A stretch of 64,000 nucleotides of DNA. It comes from Bacillota bacterium. Lineage in GTDB: Bacteria > Bacillota > Negativicutes > Sporomusales > Sporomusaceae. The translations under genes were made by a program, and so were the position numbers. The stretch is from NCBI GenBank assembly GCA_023443285.1, contig JAEZVB010000107.1, forward strand, positions 36,631 to 100,630, in the 5' to 3' direction. A model generated the notes under the pieces. That model was not told the DNA's origin and ran no database searches. It was given only the letters and a program-made list of their open reading frames with translations. Below are positions 26,405 to 34,937 of the stretch, in pieces. Positions within the stretch are counted from its first letter, which is position 1, and each line of letters opens with the position of its first letter.

Positions 26405-27091
26405 TTAGACCTCCTCAAACAGACTACAAAGCGCATCTGTCTCCATAGCAAGGGAGACGGCCTGGCTGGGAACACAGGCGATAATTGGCAGCCGGGTAAG
26501 ACGCTCAATGATAGTTTTGTTATCTCGGTGTAAGAAGTGGGTATCATCATAGTTATTGAGAATGATGCCCTTTACCGTAAGCCCCAGGCTCCCGGCATAA
26601 TGAGCAGTAAGGACAGTGCTATTGATGGAGCCGAGCTCGGCTGAGGCTACTATGATTAGATCAAGCTTTAACAGCTTGATAATGTCGGTTTGCATCAGGA
26701 TGGTATCATCCATGCGCAGGGGGCAAACAAGGCCGCCGCAGCCTTCCACAGCAAGATAATCATATTGTCGCGAACTGTTGTTAAAGTCCGCAAGGATAAC
26801 ATCGGCCTCAATCAGTCGCTGCTCCAGTTGAGCGGCTAGATGGGGAGAAACCGGTGTTATATATATATAAGAAGTTAGCTCCTGCGGCGCCAGTGGGATT
26901 CCTGCAGTGTCGGCGACGAACTTACAATCGCCAGGGATTAGCTTGTCGTCAACATATTCTGCGCCGCTTAGTGCGGGTTTATAGTAACCGGCGTTAAACC
27001 CGCTGCTGCGGAGTTTTTTTACAATCAATCCGGTAACATAAGTTTTGCCGATATCAGTGCCGGTACCAGTGATAAATACGCCTTTACTCAT
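26405..27091 (-). CDS. bioD: Dethiobiotin synthase
   Basis: ATP-dependent carboxylase, 228 residues, forming dethiobiotin from DAPA, CO2 and ATP. Visible: P-loop GVFITGTGTDIGKTYVTGL at the N terminus, KPALSG, the EGCGGLVCPL motif and IIVASAELGSINSTVLT. ATG 27091 is chosen (GAGG nine bases upstream), which overlaps the bioB stop by eight bases and implies translational coupling; a longer frame from 27106 is not supported. Confidence 0.95.
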   Translation of the reverse strand: MSKGVFITGTGTDIGKTYVTGLIVKKLRSSGFNAGYYKPALSGAEYVDDKLIPGDCKFVADTAGIPLAPQELTSYIYITPVSPHLAAQLEQRLIEADVILADFNNSSRQYDYLAVEGCGGLVCPLRMDDTILMQTDIIKLLKLDLIIVASAELGSINSTVLTAHYAGSLGLTVKGIILNNYDDTHFLHRDNKTIIERLTRLPIIACVPSQAVSLAMETDALCSLFEEV

Positions 27092-28052
27092 GAATTTTTG
27101 CCTCAAAGCCTAACTCGCTTACCATTGCCAGATCATCACTGATGGTGATTCCAGCCGTTGTCAGCATATCTCCTGATATGGCGGCGTTAGCGCCTGACTG
27201 GAACACAGCCTTGCCTTTATCAGGTAGTAAACCTCGGCCGCCAGCTAAACGGAGAGTGACAGCTGGCAGGATAAAACGGTATATGGCAACAATCTGTTGC
27301 ACATCCTCAGATGTAAGTTTAGGGAGGGTAGCAAGTGGCGTACCCTTAATTGGGTTTAGTATATTGACAGGAATTGACTTTATGCCAAGACTTCTAAGGT
27401 CAAGTGCCATGTCAATCCGGTCTTCCAGGGTTTCGCCAAGTCCCATAATGCCGCCGCTGCATACTTCCAGGCCGGCTGCTAAAGCATTTTTAATTGTGGT
27501 GATTTTGTCATCATAGGTATGAGTAGTGCAGATTTCCGGGAAATACCGGCGTGAGGTTTCAAGATTATTGTGATAGCGTATGACGCCGGCAGCTTTAAGC
27601 TGTTTGAATTGTTCCAATGACAGTAAGCCGTGTGAGGCGCAAAGCGAGATCTTGCAGTTATTACGCAAGGCGCGATAATGCTCGCATATTTGTGTCAACT
27701 CAGCATCAGACAGTGTTCGGCCGGAAGTAACAATAGAGTAGCGGTGAACCCCTTTTTTTTGGTTATAAAGGGCTTCTTTGAGGATGCTGTCCTTATCCAG
27801 CAGGGGATATTCCTCAATATCGGTACAGTAGTGAACTGATTGAGCGCAATACTTGCAGTTTTCTGAGCAGCGGCCGCTTTTGCCGTTAATGATTGTACAG
27901 AGGTCAAAGGTGTTACCGCGGAAATGTTCCCGCAGCTCATTGGCGGCTAAGCACAGTTCTGCCAGCGGCGCATCGTATAGTGACAGCGCCTCTTGCTTAG
28001 TCACCTGATAACCGGTGAGCACGGCTGATTTTAGCTGTTGTAAGTCATTCAT
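27084..28052 (-). CDS. bioB: Biotin synthase (radical SAM)
   Basis: Radical SAM enzyme of 322 residues that inserts sulfur into dethiobiotin. The CSENCKYCAQS motif (CxxxCxxC, 4Fe-4S/SAM) is near residue 55; YHNNLETSRRYFPEICTTH, CSGGIMGLGE and LRLAGGR(G) are the usual later motifs. ATG 28052 follows AAGGAGT with an eight-base spacing; an ORF extending to 28118 includes the leader and is rejected. First gene of the bio operon, downstream of a BirA-like operator/promoter. bioW/F/C/H genes for pimeloyl steps are not in this window. Confidence 0.96.
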   Translation of the reverse strand: MNDLQQLKSAVLTGYQVTKQEALSLYDAPLAELCLAANELREHFRGNTFDLCTIINGKSGRCSENCKYCAQSVHYCTDIEEYPLLDKDSILKEALYNQKKGVHRYSIVTSGRTLSDAELTQICEHYRALRNNCKISLCASHGLLSLEQFKQLKAAGVIRYHNNLETSRRYFPEICTTHTYDDKITTIKNALAAGLEVCSGGIMGLGETLEDRIDMALDLRSLGIKSIPVNILNPIKGTPLATLPKLTSEDVQQIVAIYRFILPAVTLRLAGGRGLLPDKGKAVFQSGANAAISGDMLTTAGITISDDLAMVSELGFEAKIHE

Positions 28053-28129
28053 GTAATCAAACTCCTTGTTTAATAGGGAAAGCATAATTGGGGTAAAAAC
28101 ACCTGAAGCTAAGCCCACTTATAAGAACT

Positions 28130-28184
28130 ATTATAATGAGTGCACTCACATTGTCAACCGATAAAATAAATAATGGTTAACCAA
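28130..28184 (-). promoter_or_regulatory. bio operon promoter with BirA-like operator
   Basis: On the minus strand TTGACA (28157-28152), a 16-base spacer containing the palindrome TGAGTGCACTCA, and TATAAT (28135-28130): a perfect consensus promoter. ATTGTCAACC (28150-28159) and GGTTAACCAA (28175-28184), separated by 15 bases, form the BirA operator pattern; the half-site overlaps the -35 box. Biotin-bound BirA would block RNA polymerase. Confidence 0.85.
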
Positions 28185-28209
28185 TGGCGGTTAGCAACGT
28201 GACGGATAA

Positions 28210-29025
28210 GGGACGTTTCTTTTTTGTCAATAAGATATTATACTTAAGGTCAAAAAGGTGCTGAAATATGCCAAGTGAGGCGAGAAGACTGAGCGAGAGC
28301 GGAATTTATCATATAGTATTTCGAGGAATTAATCATCAGAATATCTTTGAAGAAGAACAAGATTTTGAATATTTGCTGGAAATAATGAAAAGCTTGAAAC
28401 AAGAAACTGGATTTGAAATATACGCATATTGCCTGATGACGAATCATGTACATCTGTTGCTGAAAGAAAAGCAGCCAGGGCATATATCCACCATCATAAA
28501 GCGAATGTTAATCAAATATGTGATGAAATATAACCGGAAATATCAAAGAACCGGAGCTTTGATCGGAAGCCGATATAAAAGTAAAGCAGTAGAGATGGAT
28601 GAGTATTTTATACCCTTAATGATATATATTCATCAGAATCCGTTGAGAGCAGGAATGGTGCAGCAACTGGAACATTATAAATACAGCAGTTATTGCGAAT
28701 ACATCGGTGAGGCAAAACTGGTTGATGTACAGTTAGCATATGAAATGATGGGCAAGGCGGAATGGATTAAAGCGCATGAAAGGCTGGTAGAACGTAAATT
28801 TGAAGTGGATGGCCGAACGAAGTAAAGCGAAGAAGAGATCCGGCAAAGAATCCTAAAAAACACAGAGAATATCGAGCCGAAAAAAATAGAAACTATGAAA
28901 AAAGCAGAACGTGATGAAATTCTGCGTCAGCTGAAAAATGCAGGGCTATCGATAAGAGAGATAGAACGAGCAACTGGGATATCCAGAGGAATTATCGCAA
29001 AAAGTTGACAAAAAAGAAACGTCCC
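28210..29025 (+). mobile_element. RAYT transposase element with perfect 21-bp inverted repeats
   Basis: The left end 28210-28230 (GGGACGTTTCTTTTTT...) is the exact reverse complement of 29005-29025 (...AAGAAACGTCCC). The single gene inside is a REP-associated tyrosine transposase, whose stop codon lies within the right repeat. About 816 bp. No flanking target duplication is visible, as expected for HUH-type transposition. Confidence 0.8.
28268..28825 (+). CDS. REP-associated tyrosine transposase (IS200-like Y1), interrupted
   Basis: HUH single-strand transposase. Key parts: ESGIYHIVFRGINHQNIF, the HUH motif NHVHLLL (~61), and a catalytic-helix region with YIHQNPLRAGMV (~120). The frame ends at TAA 28823-28825, but continues in the same frame without another stop to TGA 29006-29008. 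That downstream part encodes MKKAERDEILRQLKNAG, SIREIERATGISRGIIA, the C-terminal helix-turn-helix typical of RAYT proteins. So a single in-frame stop separates the catalytic domain from its DNA-binding tail. The protein is probably truncated, unless the stop is read through. Confidence 0.85.
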   Translation: MPSEARRLSESGIYHIVFRGINHQNIFEEEQDFEYLLEIMKSLKQETGFEIYAYCLMTNHVHLLLKEKQPGHISTIIKRMLIKYVMKYNRKYQRTGALIGSRYKSKAVEMDEYFIPLMIYIHQNPLRAGMVQQLEHYKYSSYCEYIGEAKLVDVQLAYEMMGKAEWIKAHERLVERKFEVDGRTK

Positions 29026-29596
29026 GTGTGCCACCTCCTGAAGCCGGGGAAGGCTGGTTATTCACGACAAAAGGTCTTATGGGGCGGGAAGTCAGTTAGA
29101 TCAGGCTTAAGCATTATTTTATACAAAGCGAGTCATCGCCCGTAACATCTGTCAGTAAAAATTATGTTACAATATGTAAAAAAAAGCAGGAGATAGTATT
29201 CCAAATAAAGAAGATAGACATAACTTGCTGAAAAAGTAAGTTATGTCTATTTTTACATATCGGTTTTTCTCGGATATATCAAGGATAGTTACAAATTGAA
29301 TATAGGAAAATTATATAATTTAGAATATGGCACTAATTCTGCTAGAAGTCGATTTAATTGAGTCCTATAGAGCATGACTAAAACTGACTGATAGGAGTGA
29401 CAATCCATCCTTTATAAACGGTTTTTATAAATAACGCAAAAGCGCAACCCTGACCCCGAAAAAAATCCTAAAGTAAAAGGAATTTTATTGGTTATAGTCA
29501 AAGTATATAGTAGGATTGAAATAAAAAGATAAGTGATAGTAGGGGAAGCAACATAACCGTCCCGGTGCTTTTACGCTTTCAGTGAGGAGCTTATAA
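29026..29596. other. Intergenic region with one terminator-like hairpin
   Basis: AT-rich. It contains the hairpin at 29214-29254 (listed separately) and a CCTGACCCC string at about 29450 that matches the core of the palindrome at 10297. No gene seen. Confidence 0.5.
29214..29254. terminator. Terminator-like hairpin
   Basis: Perfect 13-bp arms ATAGACATAACTT / AAGTTATGTCTAT then TTTTTAC. It lies in a gene-free stretch between the RAYT element and the next operon. Confidence 0.65.
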
Positions 29597-30523
29597 ATGA
29601 TGAATATTGCAGTAGTGCATGGCGGAACATCAAGTGAGTGTGCTGTTTCTACAAAAAATGCGGGTTATATAGCCAAGGCACTTGAGGCAAATGGCCACAT
29701 AGTTAGTTTGCTGGAATTTGATGTAAATATATACATGAATTTACAAAAAAATAAGCCCCAATTAGTCTTTATAGCGGTGCAGGGTAAATATCATGGAGAT
29801 GGCACTGTACAAGCCATTTGTGAACATTTAAGGTTACCATATACTGGTTCGAAGGCTACAGCCGCGGCTATAATTAATGATAAATGCCTCTGCAAAAAGC
29901 TATGCGCTTACCACGGTATCAAAACACCAGCATTTATTTATGTAAACAAACAGACTTTTTTGGCAATGCCCAAGGTGCAATTGCTAGAGAAAATAGAAAA
30001 AGTGATGTCCTATCCTGTTGTGGCAAAAGCGATAACCCAGGGCGGAAGTTATGGCATTGAATATATACGATCAAGAGAAGATTATGAAAAAATTGCGCAA
30101 ACCTTTAACTATGATGATGAAGTAATCATTGAACAATTTATTAAAGGGAAATTTGTAACAACGCCAATACTGGAAATAGAAAAAGTACCGGTAGCATTAC
30201 CGACCATATCAGGTGAAAATATGCTTGGCGAGCAAACCGATATTATTTTATTTAATAAAGATTTTACCGTAATTGAGCCAGACATATCAGCTGAGCTAAA
30301 AGAAGAGCTTGCCAAAATATCCATTGAGGTATTCAATATTGTAAATGCGAAAAATTATGCGCGGATTGATTATATGATTGAGGAGGAAACAAACCTTCCT
30401 TATTTTATTGAAATTAATGCAGTACCTGGATTAAAACCTGAAAGTTTTTATCCCCACGCAGCTACGAAATATGGATTATCCTTTAATGATTTAATTGAGA
30501 TAATAGTTAAAAACGAGCTATAG
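29597..30523 (+). CDS. D-alanine--D-alanine ligase-like ATP-grasp protein (divergent)
   Basis: 308 residues with the Ddl layout: N-terminal HGGTSSECAVSTKN, the QGKYHGDGTVQAI and LPYTGS region, ATP-grasp core (NDKCLCKKLC; PVVAKAITQGGSYGI), NYARIDYM and the C-terminal FIEINAVPGLKPES. Several usual Ddl residues differ: the E-R-E-V-S segment is E-C-A-V-S, the H-G of the catalytic loop is Q-G, the EGSS loop is QGGS, and NTLPG is NAVPG. It may therefore join a different pair of substrates. It starts an operon with a PP2C phosphatase gene 13 bases downstream. Ribosome site TGAGGAG. Confidence 0.83.
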   Translation: MMNIAVVHGGTSSECAVSTKNAGYIAKALEANGHIVSLLEFDVNIYMNLQKNKPQLVFIAVQGKYHGDGTVQAICEHLRLPYTGSKATAAAIINDKCLCKKLCAYHGIKTPAFIYVNKQTFLAMPKVQLLEKIEKVMSYPVVAKAITQGGSYGIEYIRSREDYEKIAQTFNYDDEVIIEQFIKGKFVTTPILEIEKVPVALPTISGENMLGEQTDIILFNKDFTVIEPDISAELKEELAKISIEVFNIVNAKNYARIDYMIEEETNLPYFIEINAVPGLKPESFYPHAATKYGLSFNDLIEIIVKNEL

Positions 30524-30536
30524 GGGGGAATATATC

Positions 30537-32654
30537 ATGCGGAATCTCAAAATAGGAACAAAGATTCTTGCTATTATTTTGGTAGTATCGCTGTTTTCAT
30601 TGTTTTTTATTTCCGTTGTTTCCTACACACAAATGCTGAATTTAACGAGATATTCCACAGATGCAAATACTCAGCTTGGAATCAATTCTTCTGAACGGTC
30701 AAAGTCTGCACTGCAAAAGCAAGCAGAGGAATATATTGTTAAGATCGCCAAAGAGCAAGCCTTGAAATCAGATGCCATACTGTCTAATGTGCAAGAGGAT
30801 ACTACAGCGCTGTCAGAGTATATGACAGCTGTTTATAAAAATGAAAATAACTTTAAAGGTAAGAATTTACCGCTGGTGCCTGATACGGTAATGGGAGTGG
30901 TAAGTGCCAAATATATGCTGGCGCCGGGGATTTCGCGGACGCCTGATATTGACCAAGAATTATCGCTTATCAGTAATGCGGAATATATGTTTGCACCTAT
31001 ATTTAAAAATAATAATATTTTTAATAATATTTATTTAGGCACAAACTCAGGTATTTCTTATCGTTATTCAAAATCTAACGAATATAATGCCTCTTATGAT
31101 CCAAGAGCGCGTGATTGGTACAAAACCGCAATGAAAAATGATGGGAAATCCATCTGGATTGATACCTATTTAGATGCCTTTGGTTCTATTTGTGTTACTA
31201 ATGCCAAAACCTTTTATGATGAAAATGGACAGCCGCGTGGAGTGCTGGCTGCTGATATTACACTTAAAAGTATGCAAGACGATATTATTTCTATGAAAAT
31301 CGGCGAAACCGGTTACGCATTTTTGCTTGATAATAAAGGCAATATTATCGCCCACCCCAAATATAATGAGATTAACACCAAACCTCTGGAAAGTGCGACT
31401 GGCGATTATCTGCAGGCGATCAGGGACATTGTAAGCAAACCTGAAGGGTTAACAACAGCGCATATAGATGATAAGTTGTGTTATATTGCTTATTCAAAGC
31501 TGCCAACAACAAAGTGGTCACTGGCTGTGGTTGTTGAAGTAGATGAAATTATTAAACCGGCAGTAGAAACTAAAAAGCAGATTGATGAGTACACCGAGCA
31601 AACCCAAGGGTATATTACTAAAACCCTGCGAGAGGTGTTAATTGTTCTAGTTATTGTATTAGCAGTTTCGGCAATGATTATTTTGGTGTGTTCCTATCTG
31701 TTATCAAAAACCATTACCAATCCTATAAAAATATTGCTTTCAAAGGTTGTAAAAATTGGTGAGGGAGATCTTGATACCCAAATTGATGATAGAGGAAAAG
31801 ATGAAATAGCAGAACTTGCCAAAGCCTTTAACAAAATGACCATTGATTTGAAGACCTATATCAAAAATATTTCAAAAATAACGGCTGAAAAAGAACGCAT
31901 AGGTGCAGAGCTTGCTTTTGCAACAAAAATTCAAGCAAGTATGTTACCTTGTATTTTCCCGCCATTTCCGGCTAGAGAGGAATTTGAAATTTATGCAACC
32001 ATGCTTCCAGCAAAAGAGGTGGGCGGCGATTTTTATGATTTCTTTCTTGTTGATGATGATCATTTAGCTGTTGTTATCGCCGATGTATCCGGTAAAGGAG
32101 TACCGGCTGCATTATTTATGGTAATTACCAAAACCCTTATCAAAAACAGCGTGTATGGTAAAACGCCCCAAGAGGTATTTGAAACCGTTAATCAGCAGCT
32201 TTGCGAAAATAACGACGCTTCCATGTTTGTAACTGCTTTTATGGGAATTCTTGAAATTAGTACAGGGGAATTTACCTATGTAAATGCAGGACACAACCCG
32301 CCGCTTATTAAAAGAGCCAATGGTGATTTTGCGTGGTTAGCAACAAAACCGGGGTTTGTTCTAGCCGGTATGGAAGATATGAGCTATAGCCAGGATAAAA
32401 TCATATTAGGACAAGATGATGTTATTTATATGTATACTGATGGGGTAACAGAAGCGGTAAATAGAAATGATGAGCTGTTTAGCAATGAGAAACTGCTTAT
32501 GGATATTAACAAATACAAAGACTGCAGGTTAAATGAACTGCTCAGCAGTATAAAAAGTGAAATTGATGAATTTGCTGATGGCGCAGAGCAAGCAGACGAT
32601 ATTACAATGCTTGCCTTGAAAATAAAGCAAGGCAGGACAAATGATGGTCAATAA
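30537..32654 (+). CDS. Membrane sensor PP2C phosphatase (dCache-HAMP-SpoIIE)
   Basis: 705 residues: transmembrane segment near 12-32, extracytoplasmic double-Cache domain (YDPRARDWYKTAMKNDGKSI is a dCache hallmark; GETGYAFLLDNKGNIIAHP), second membrane segment near 365-390, HAMP, then a SpoIIE/RsbU-type PP2C domain. In the latter, KEVGGDFYDFF, IADVSGKGVPAALFM, YTDGVTEAVN and DDITMLALK hold the metal-binding aspartates. Such phosphatases dephosphorylate STAS anti-anti-sigma proteins in response to an external ligand. No STAS gene is adjacent; the nearest are at 38991 and 52314. It overlaps the MFS gene by 14 bases. Confidence 0.92.
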   Translation: MRNLKIGTKILAIILVVSLFSLFFISVVSYTQMLNLTRYSTDANTQLGINSSERSKSALQKQAEEYIVKIAKEQALKSDAILSNVQEDTTALSEYMTAVYKNENNFKGKNLPLVPDTVMGVVSAKYMLAPGISRTPDIDQELSLISNAEYMFAPIFKNNNIFNNIYLGTNSGISYRYSKSNEYNASYDPRARDWYKTAMKNDGKSIWIDTYLDAFGSICVTNAKTFYDENGQPRGVLAADITLKSMQDDIISMKIGETGYAFLLDNKGNIIAHPKYNEINTKPLESATGDYLQAIRDIVSKPEGLTTAHIDDKLCYIAYSKLPTTKWSLAVVVEVDEIIKPAVETKKQIDEYTEQTQGYITKTLREVLIVLVIVLAVSAMIILVCSYLLSKTITNPIKILLSKVVKIGEGDLDTQIDDRGKDEIAELAKAFNKMTIDLKTYIKNISKITAEKERIGAELAFATKIQASMLPCIFPPFPAREEFEIYATMLPAKEVGGDFYDFFLVDDDHLAVVIADVSGKGVPAALFMVITKTLIKNSVYGKTPQEVFETVNQQLCENNDASMFVTAFMGILEISTGEFTYVNAGHNPPLIKRANGDFAWLATKPGFVLAGMEDMSYSQDKIILGQDDVIYMYTDGVTEAVNRNDELFSNEKLLMDINKYKDCRLNELLSSIKSEIDEFADGAEQADDITMLALKIKQGRTNDGQ

Positions 32655-34557
32655 AAAACGAAAATGGCTTGCCCTGTGCACCTTAGCCATTGTGCTTGTT
32701 ATATTACTATTCTTGGGGATAATCAATAAAGGACAACCTGCAGAAATGCAGGGGATACTTAATGTAACCTTGGTAATTTTAAGCGTTTTTGCAGTTATTG
32801 CGCTTATGCTGTTTATCTTCTTTGGCGAAATTTTTAACGAAGACGGCAGTATGCAAAAAAGTGAAATTATCATAATGCTGACAGCGGTCATTTGTATCAT
32901 TCAAATAACGCTTTCTTTTGCTACTTATTCCTTTAAACAGCTTGATTTTGAAAACAAATCACTGGAAAGAGCAAAAGAAACGTTTGCGATTATAAGCCCG
33001 GAAATGCTGACTGATCATTTTGCGCTTGCGCAAGTAAAGATGTCTGAAGAGATAGGTTCAATTTATATTATTGATGGAGAAAATATTGTTCTGGATTCTG
33101 CCGATAAAACCCAAATTGGACAAAGCGTGGCAGTTGATCCATTAAAATCATATCGTTTTCCCAATGGTGAAGTAACCGTAGTAATGGATATTTCGGCAGA
33201 TTACCAAAACAAAATGGTTAGTAAGATCCTTTTGGATTTGCTGACTGTACTGATAGCGTCGATTATCTTAACCATTGAGCTGGTCATTTTCGCCATTAAA
33301 TTTATCGAAGACAAATTTGCTGATAAGAGTAAGATAGTTGACCAACATTCCTACAGCATGGTGGGATATGTGAGACAAATAGCCTTTTTCTTTTACTTTG
33401 CTTCGCGCATGGCAACCACCTTTATTGCCATTATTGCTAAAGATTTAGGCGGAAACTTTTTCGGATTTCAAGGCAATGTACTAGCTGGGATACCACAATC
33501 AGCTGAATTTTTATTAACCTGCGTAGCCATTTTTGTAACCTCAATCATTATTGAGAAAAAAGGCTGGAAACTTTCCTTTGTTGGCGGCCTGGTTATCGTG
33601 GCACTGGGAACGCTTATGAGTGCCTTTTCCACCAATATCGCCATGTTTATTCTTTCACGTGGCGTGGTTGGCCTTGGCTATGGTTTTTGCTGGATGACTC
33701 TTAGAAACTTTGCTCTTTTCACGGTAAATGACAAGGACAAAGCAATATGTTTTGCCATGTTAAATGCCGGCATTTATGCAGGCATGAATTGCGGTGCGGT
33801 ACTCGGATCAGTGCTTGCAGATATACTGGGCTATGTACCGGTATTATTGATTGCCTCGGCACTTACCATGGTATGTATTGTGGCAATACTAGGACTTGAA
33901 AATGCAACCTACCAAAGACCGAAACAAGAAATACAAACACGGAAAACAGCAGCTAATGAAAAATATAATTTTCGGTATGTGCTACAGGCAACTTTGTTTG
34001 TGCTACTCATGATTGTACCGTCCTGCATCATAGGATCATATCTTGGGTATTATCTTCCTATATATTTTACAGATATCGGCAAGTCGACCGCCGATATTGG
34101 CCGTTCCCAATTAATTTACGGCTTAATAATTGTTTACTTAGGGCCATGGCTTATCAAGTGGTTAAACAAATATCCAAATCTATTTAGATGGAATATAGCC
34201 TATAATGTTATTTTTTCAATAGCCTTAATCGCCTTTGGGCTAATGGGTGGCTTTGTTCCCGCGATGGTCGCAGTATTGTTTTTGGGGCTTGCTGACAGCT
34301 TTGGCTTTGTGGCACAAAATAATTATTTCTTAAATCTTGAAATTGTTAAGAGGCTAGGTGAAAGTAGGGCATTATCCTATATCAGTATCATAAAAAAATT
34401 CGCTGAAATGTTAGGCCCGATTGCCTTTGGCTTATCTTTTATGGGTGGAAGCTTTACAGGCGTGGCTGTATTGGGAACTATATTTTTAATAGCGGTAGCA
34501 CTGTATGCTTTAGTAACTGAATCAGGAAACCAATTTAGAAAGAGAGAAAGTTTATGA
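32641..34557 (+). CDS. MFS transporter with N-terminal extracytoplasmic sensor-like region
   Basis: 638 residues. Residues ~1-230 hold three or four membrane segments around a ~100-residue extracytoplasmic part (IYIIDGENIVLDSADKTQIG is a Cache-like pattern); the remainder is a 12-helix MFS domain (SRGVVGLGYGFCWMTLRN; GCAVLGS-type helix 5). A sensor-MFS fusion is unusual. The gene overlaps the phosphatase gene by 14 bases, so both proteins are made together. It may move the product or substrate of the ligase, or act as a transport-coupled sensor; both are inference. Confidence 0.83.
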   Translation: MMVNKKRKWLALCTLAIVLVILLFLGIINKGQPAEMQGILNVTLVILSVFAVIALMLFIFFGEIFNEDGSMQKSEIIIMLTAVICIIQITLSFATYSFKQLDFENKSLERAKETFAIISPEMLTDHFALAQVKMSEEIGSIYIIDGENIVLDSADKTQIGQSVAVDPLKSYRFPNGEVTVVMDISADYQNKMVSKILLDLLTVLIASIILTIELVIFAIKFIEDKFADKSKIVDQHSYSMVGYVRQIAFFFYFASRMATTFIAIIAKDLGGNFFGFQGNVLAGIPQSAEFLLTCVAIFVTSIIIEKKGWKLSFVGGLVIVALGTLMSAFSTNIAMFILSRGVVGLGYGFCWMTLRNFALFTVNDKDKAICFAMLNAGIYAGMNCGAVLGSVLADILGYVPVLLIASALTMVCIVAILGLENATYQRPKQEIQTRKTAANEKYNFRYVLQATLFVLLMIVPSCIIGSYLGYYLPIYFTDIGKSTADIGRSQLIYGLIIVYLGPWLIKWLNKYPNLFRWNIAYNVIFSIALIAFGLMGGFVPAMVAVLFLGLADSFGFVAQNNYFLNLEIVKRLGESRALSYISIIKKFAEMLGPIAFGLSFMGGSFTGVAVLGTIFLIAVALYALVTESGNQFRKRESL

Positions 34558-34643
34558 AAGGAATACATGTCGCTAGCGGGGAAAAACGTATTCGCTCTTA
34601 CCGGATTGGTCAGGATTATGCAAATGTAAACTGGGGGATTTAG
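34554..34643 (+). CDS. Possible 29-residue peptide coupled to the MFS gene
   Basis: ATG 34554 overlaps the MFS stop (ATGA arrangement) and is preceded by AGAGAGAAAG. It encodes MKGIHVASGEKRIRSYRIG and nine more residues. It could be a real coupled peptide or the decayed start of a lost fourth gene of the operon. Confidence 0.3.
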   Translation: MKGIHVASGEKRIRSYRIGQDYANVNWGI

Positions 34644-34937
34644 GATTTTTCGGATAAAGAACGAATAAGGGATTTAGGCGTTTGGATATGTTTCGCCGTT
34701 TGACCCGATGCGGCGAAACGTATCACTGTTAACAGCAAAAAACCAAAGGAGTTCGGCACGGTTTATTTCCAACATTTAAATACGGAATACCTGAGAACCA
34801 TGACAATCGCGGGTTCTTATTGCTTGTGAGGATGGTTATTGCGGGTAGCTTCCACGAATATAACTATCATGTCATGAATTCCATGGTATGGTATAATAAA
34901 AAAAGCAAGACACTCTCGCCCACAAGGAGACATAGTC
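34644..34937. other. Structured intergenic region
   Basis: Two hairpins: 34686-34723 (ATATGTTTCGCCG / CGGCGAAACGTAT, 13-bp stem) and about 34790-34818 (GAGAACC / GGGTTCT). Neither has a T-tract. A TATAAT at 34891 may be the -10 of the next gene. No known riboswitch recognised. Confidence 0.4.

Noticed and set aside
28250..28483. Minus-strand ORF opposite the RAYT gene
   Set aside because: Antisense shadow of the transposase coding region.
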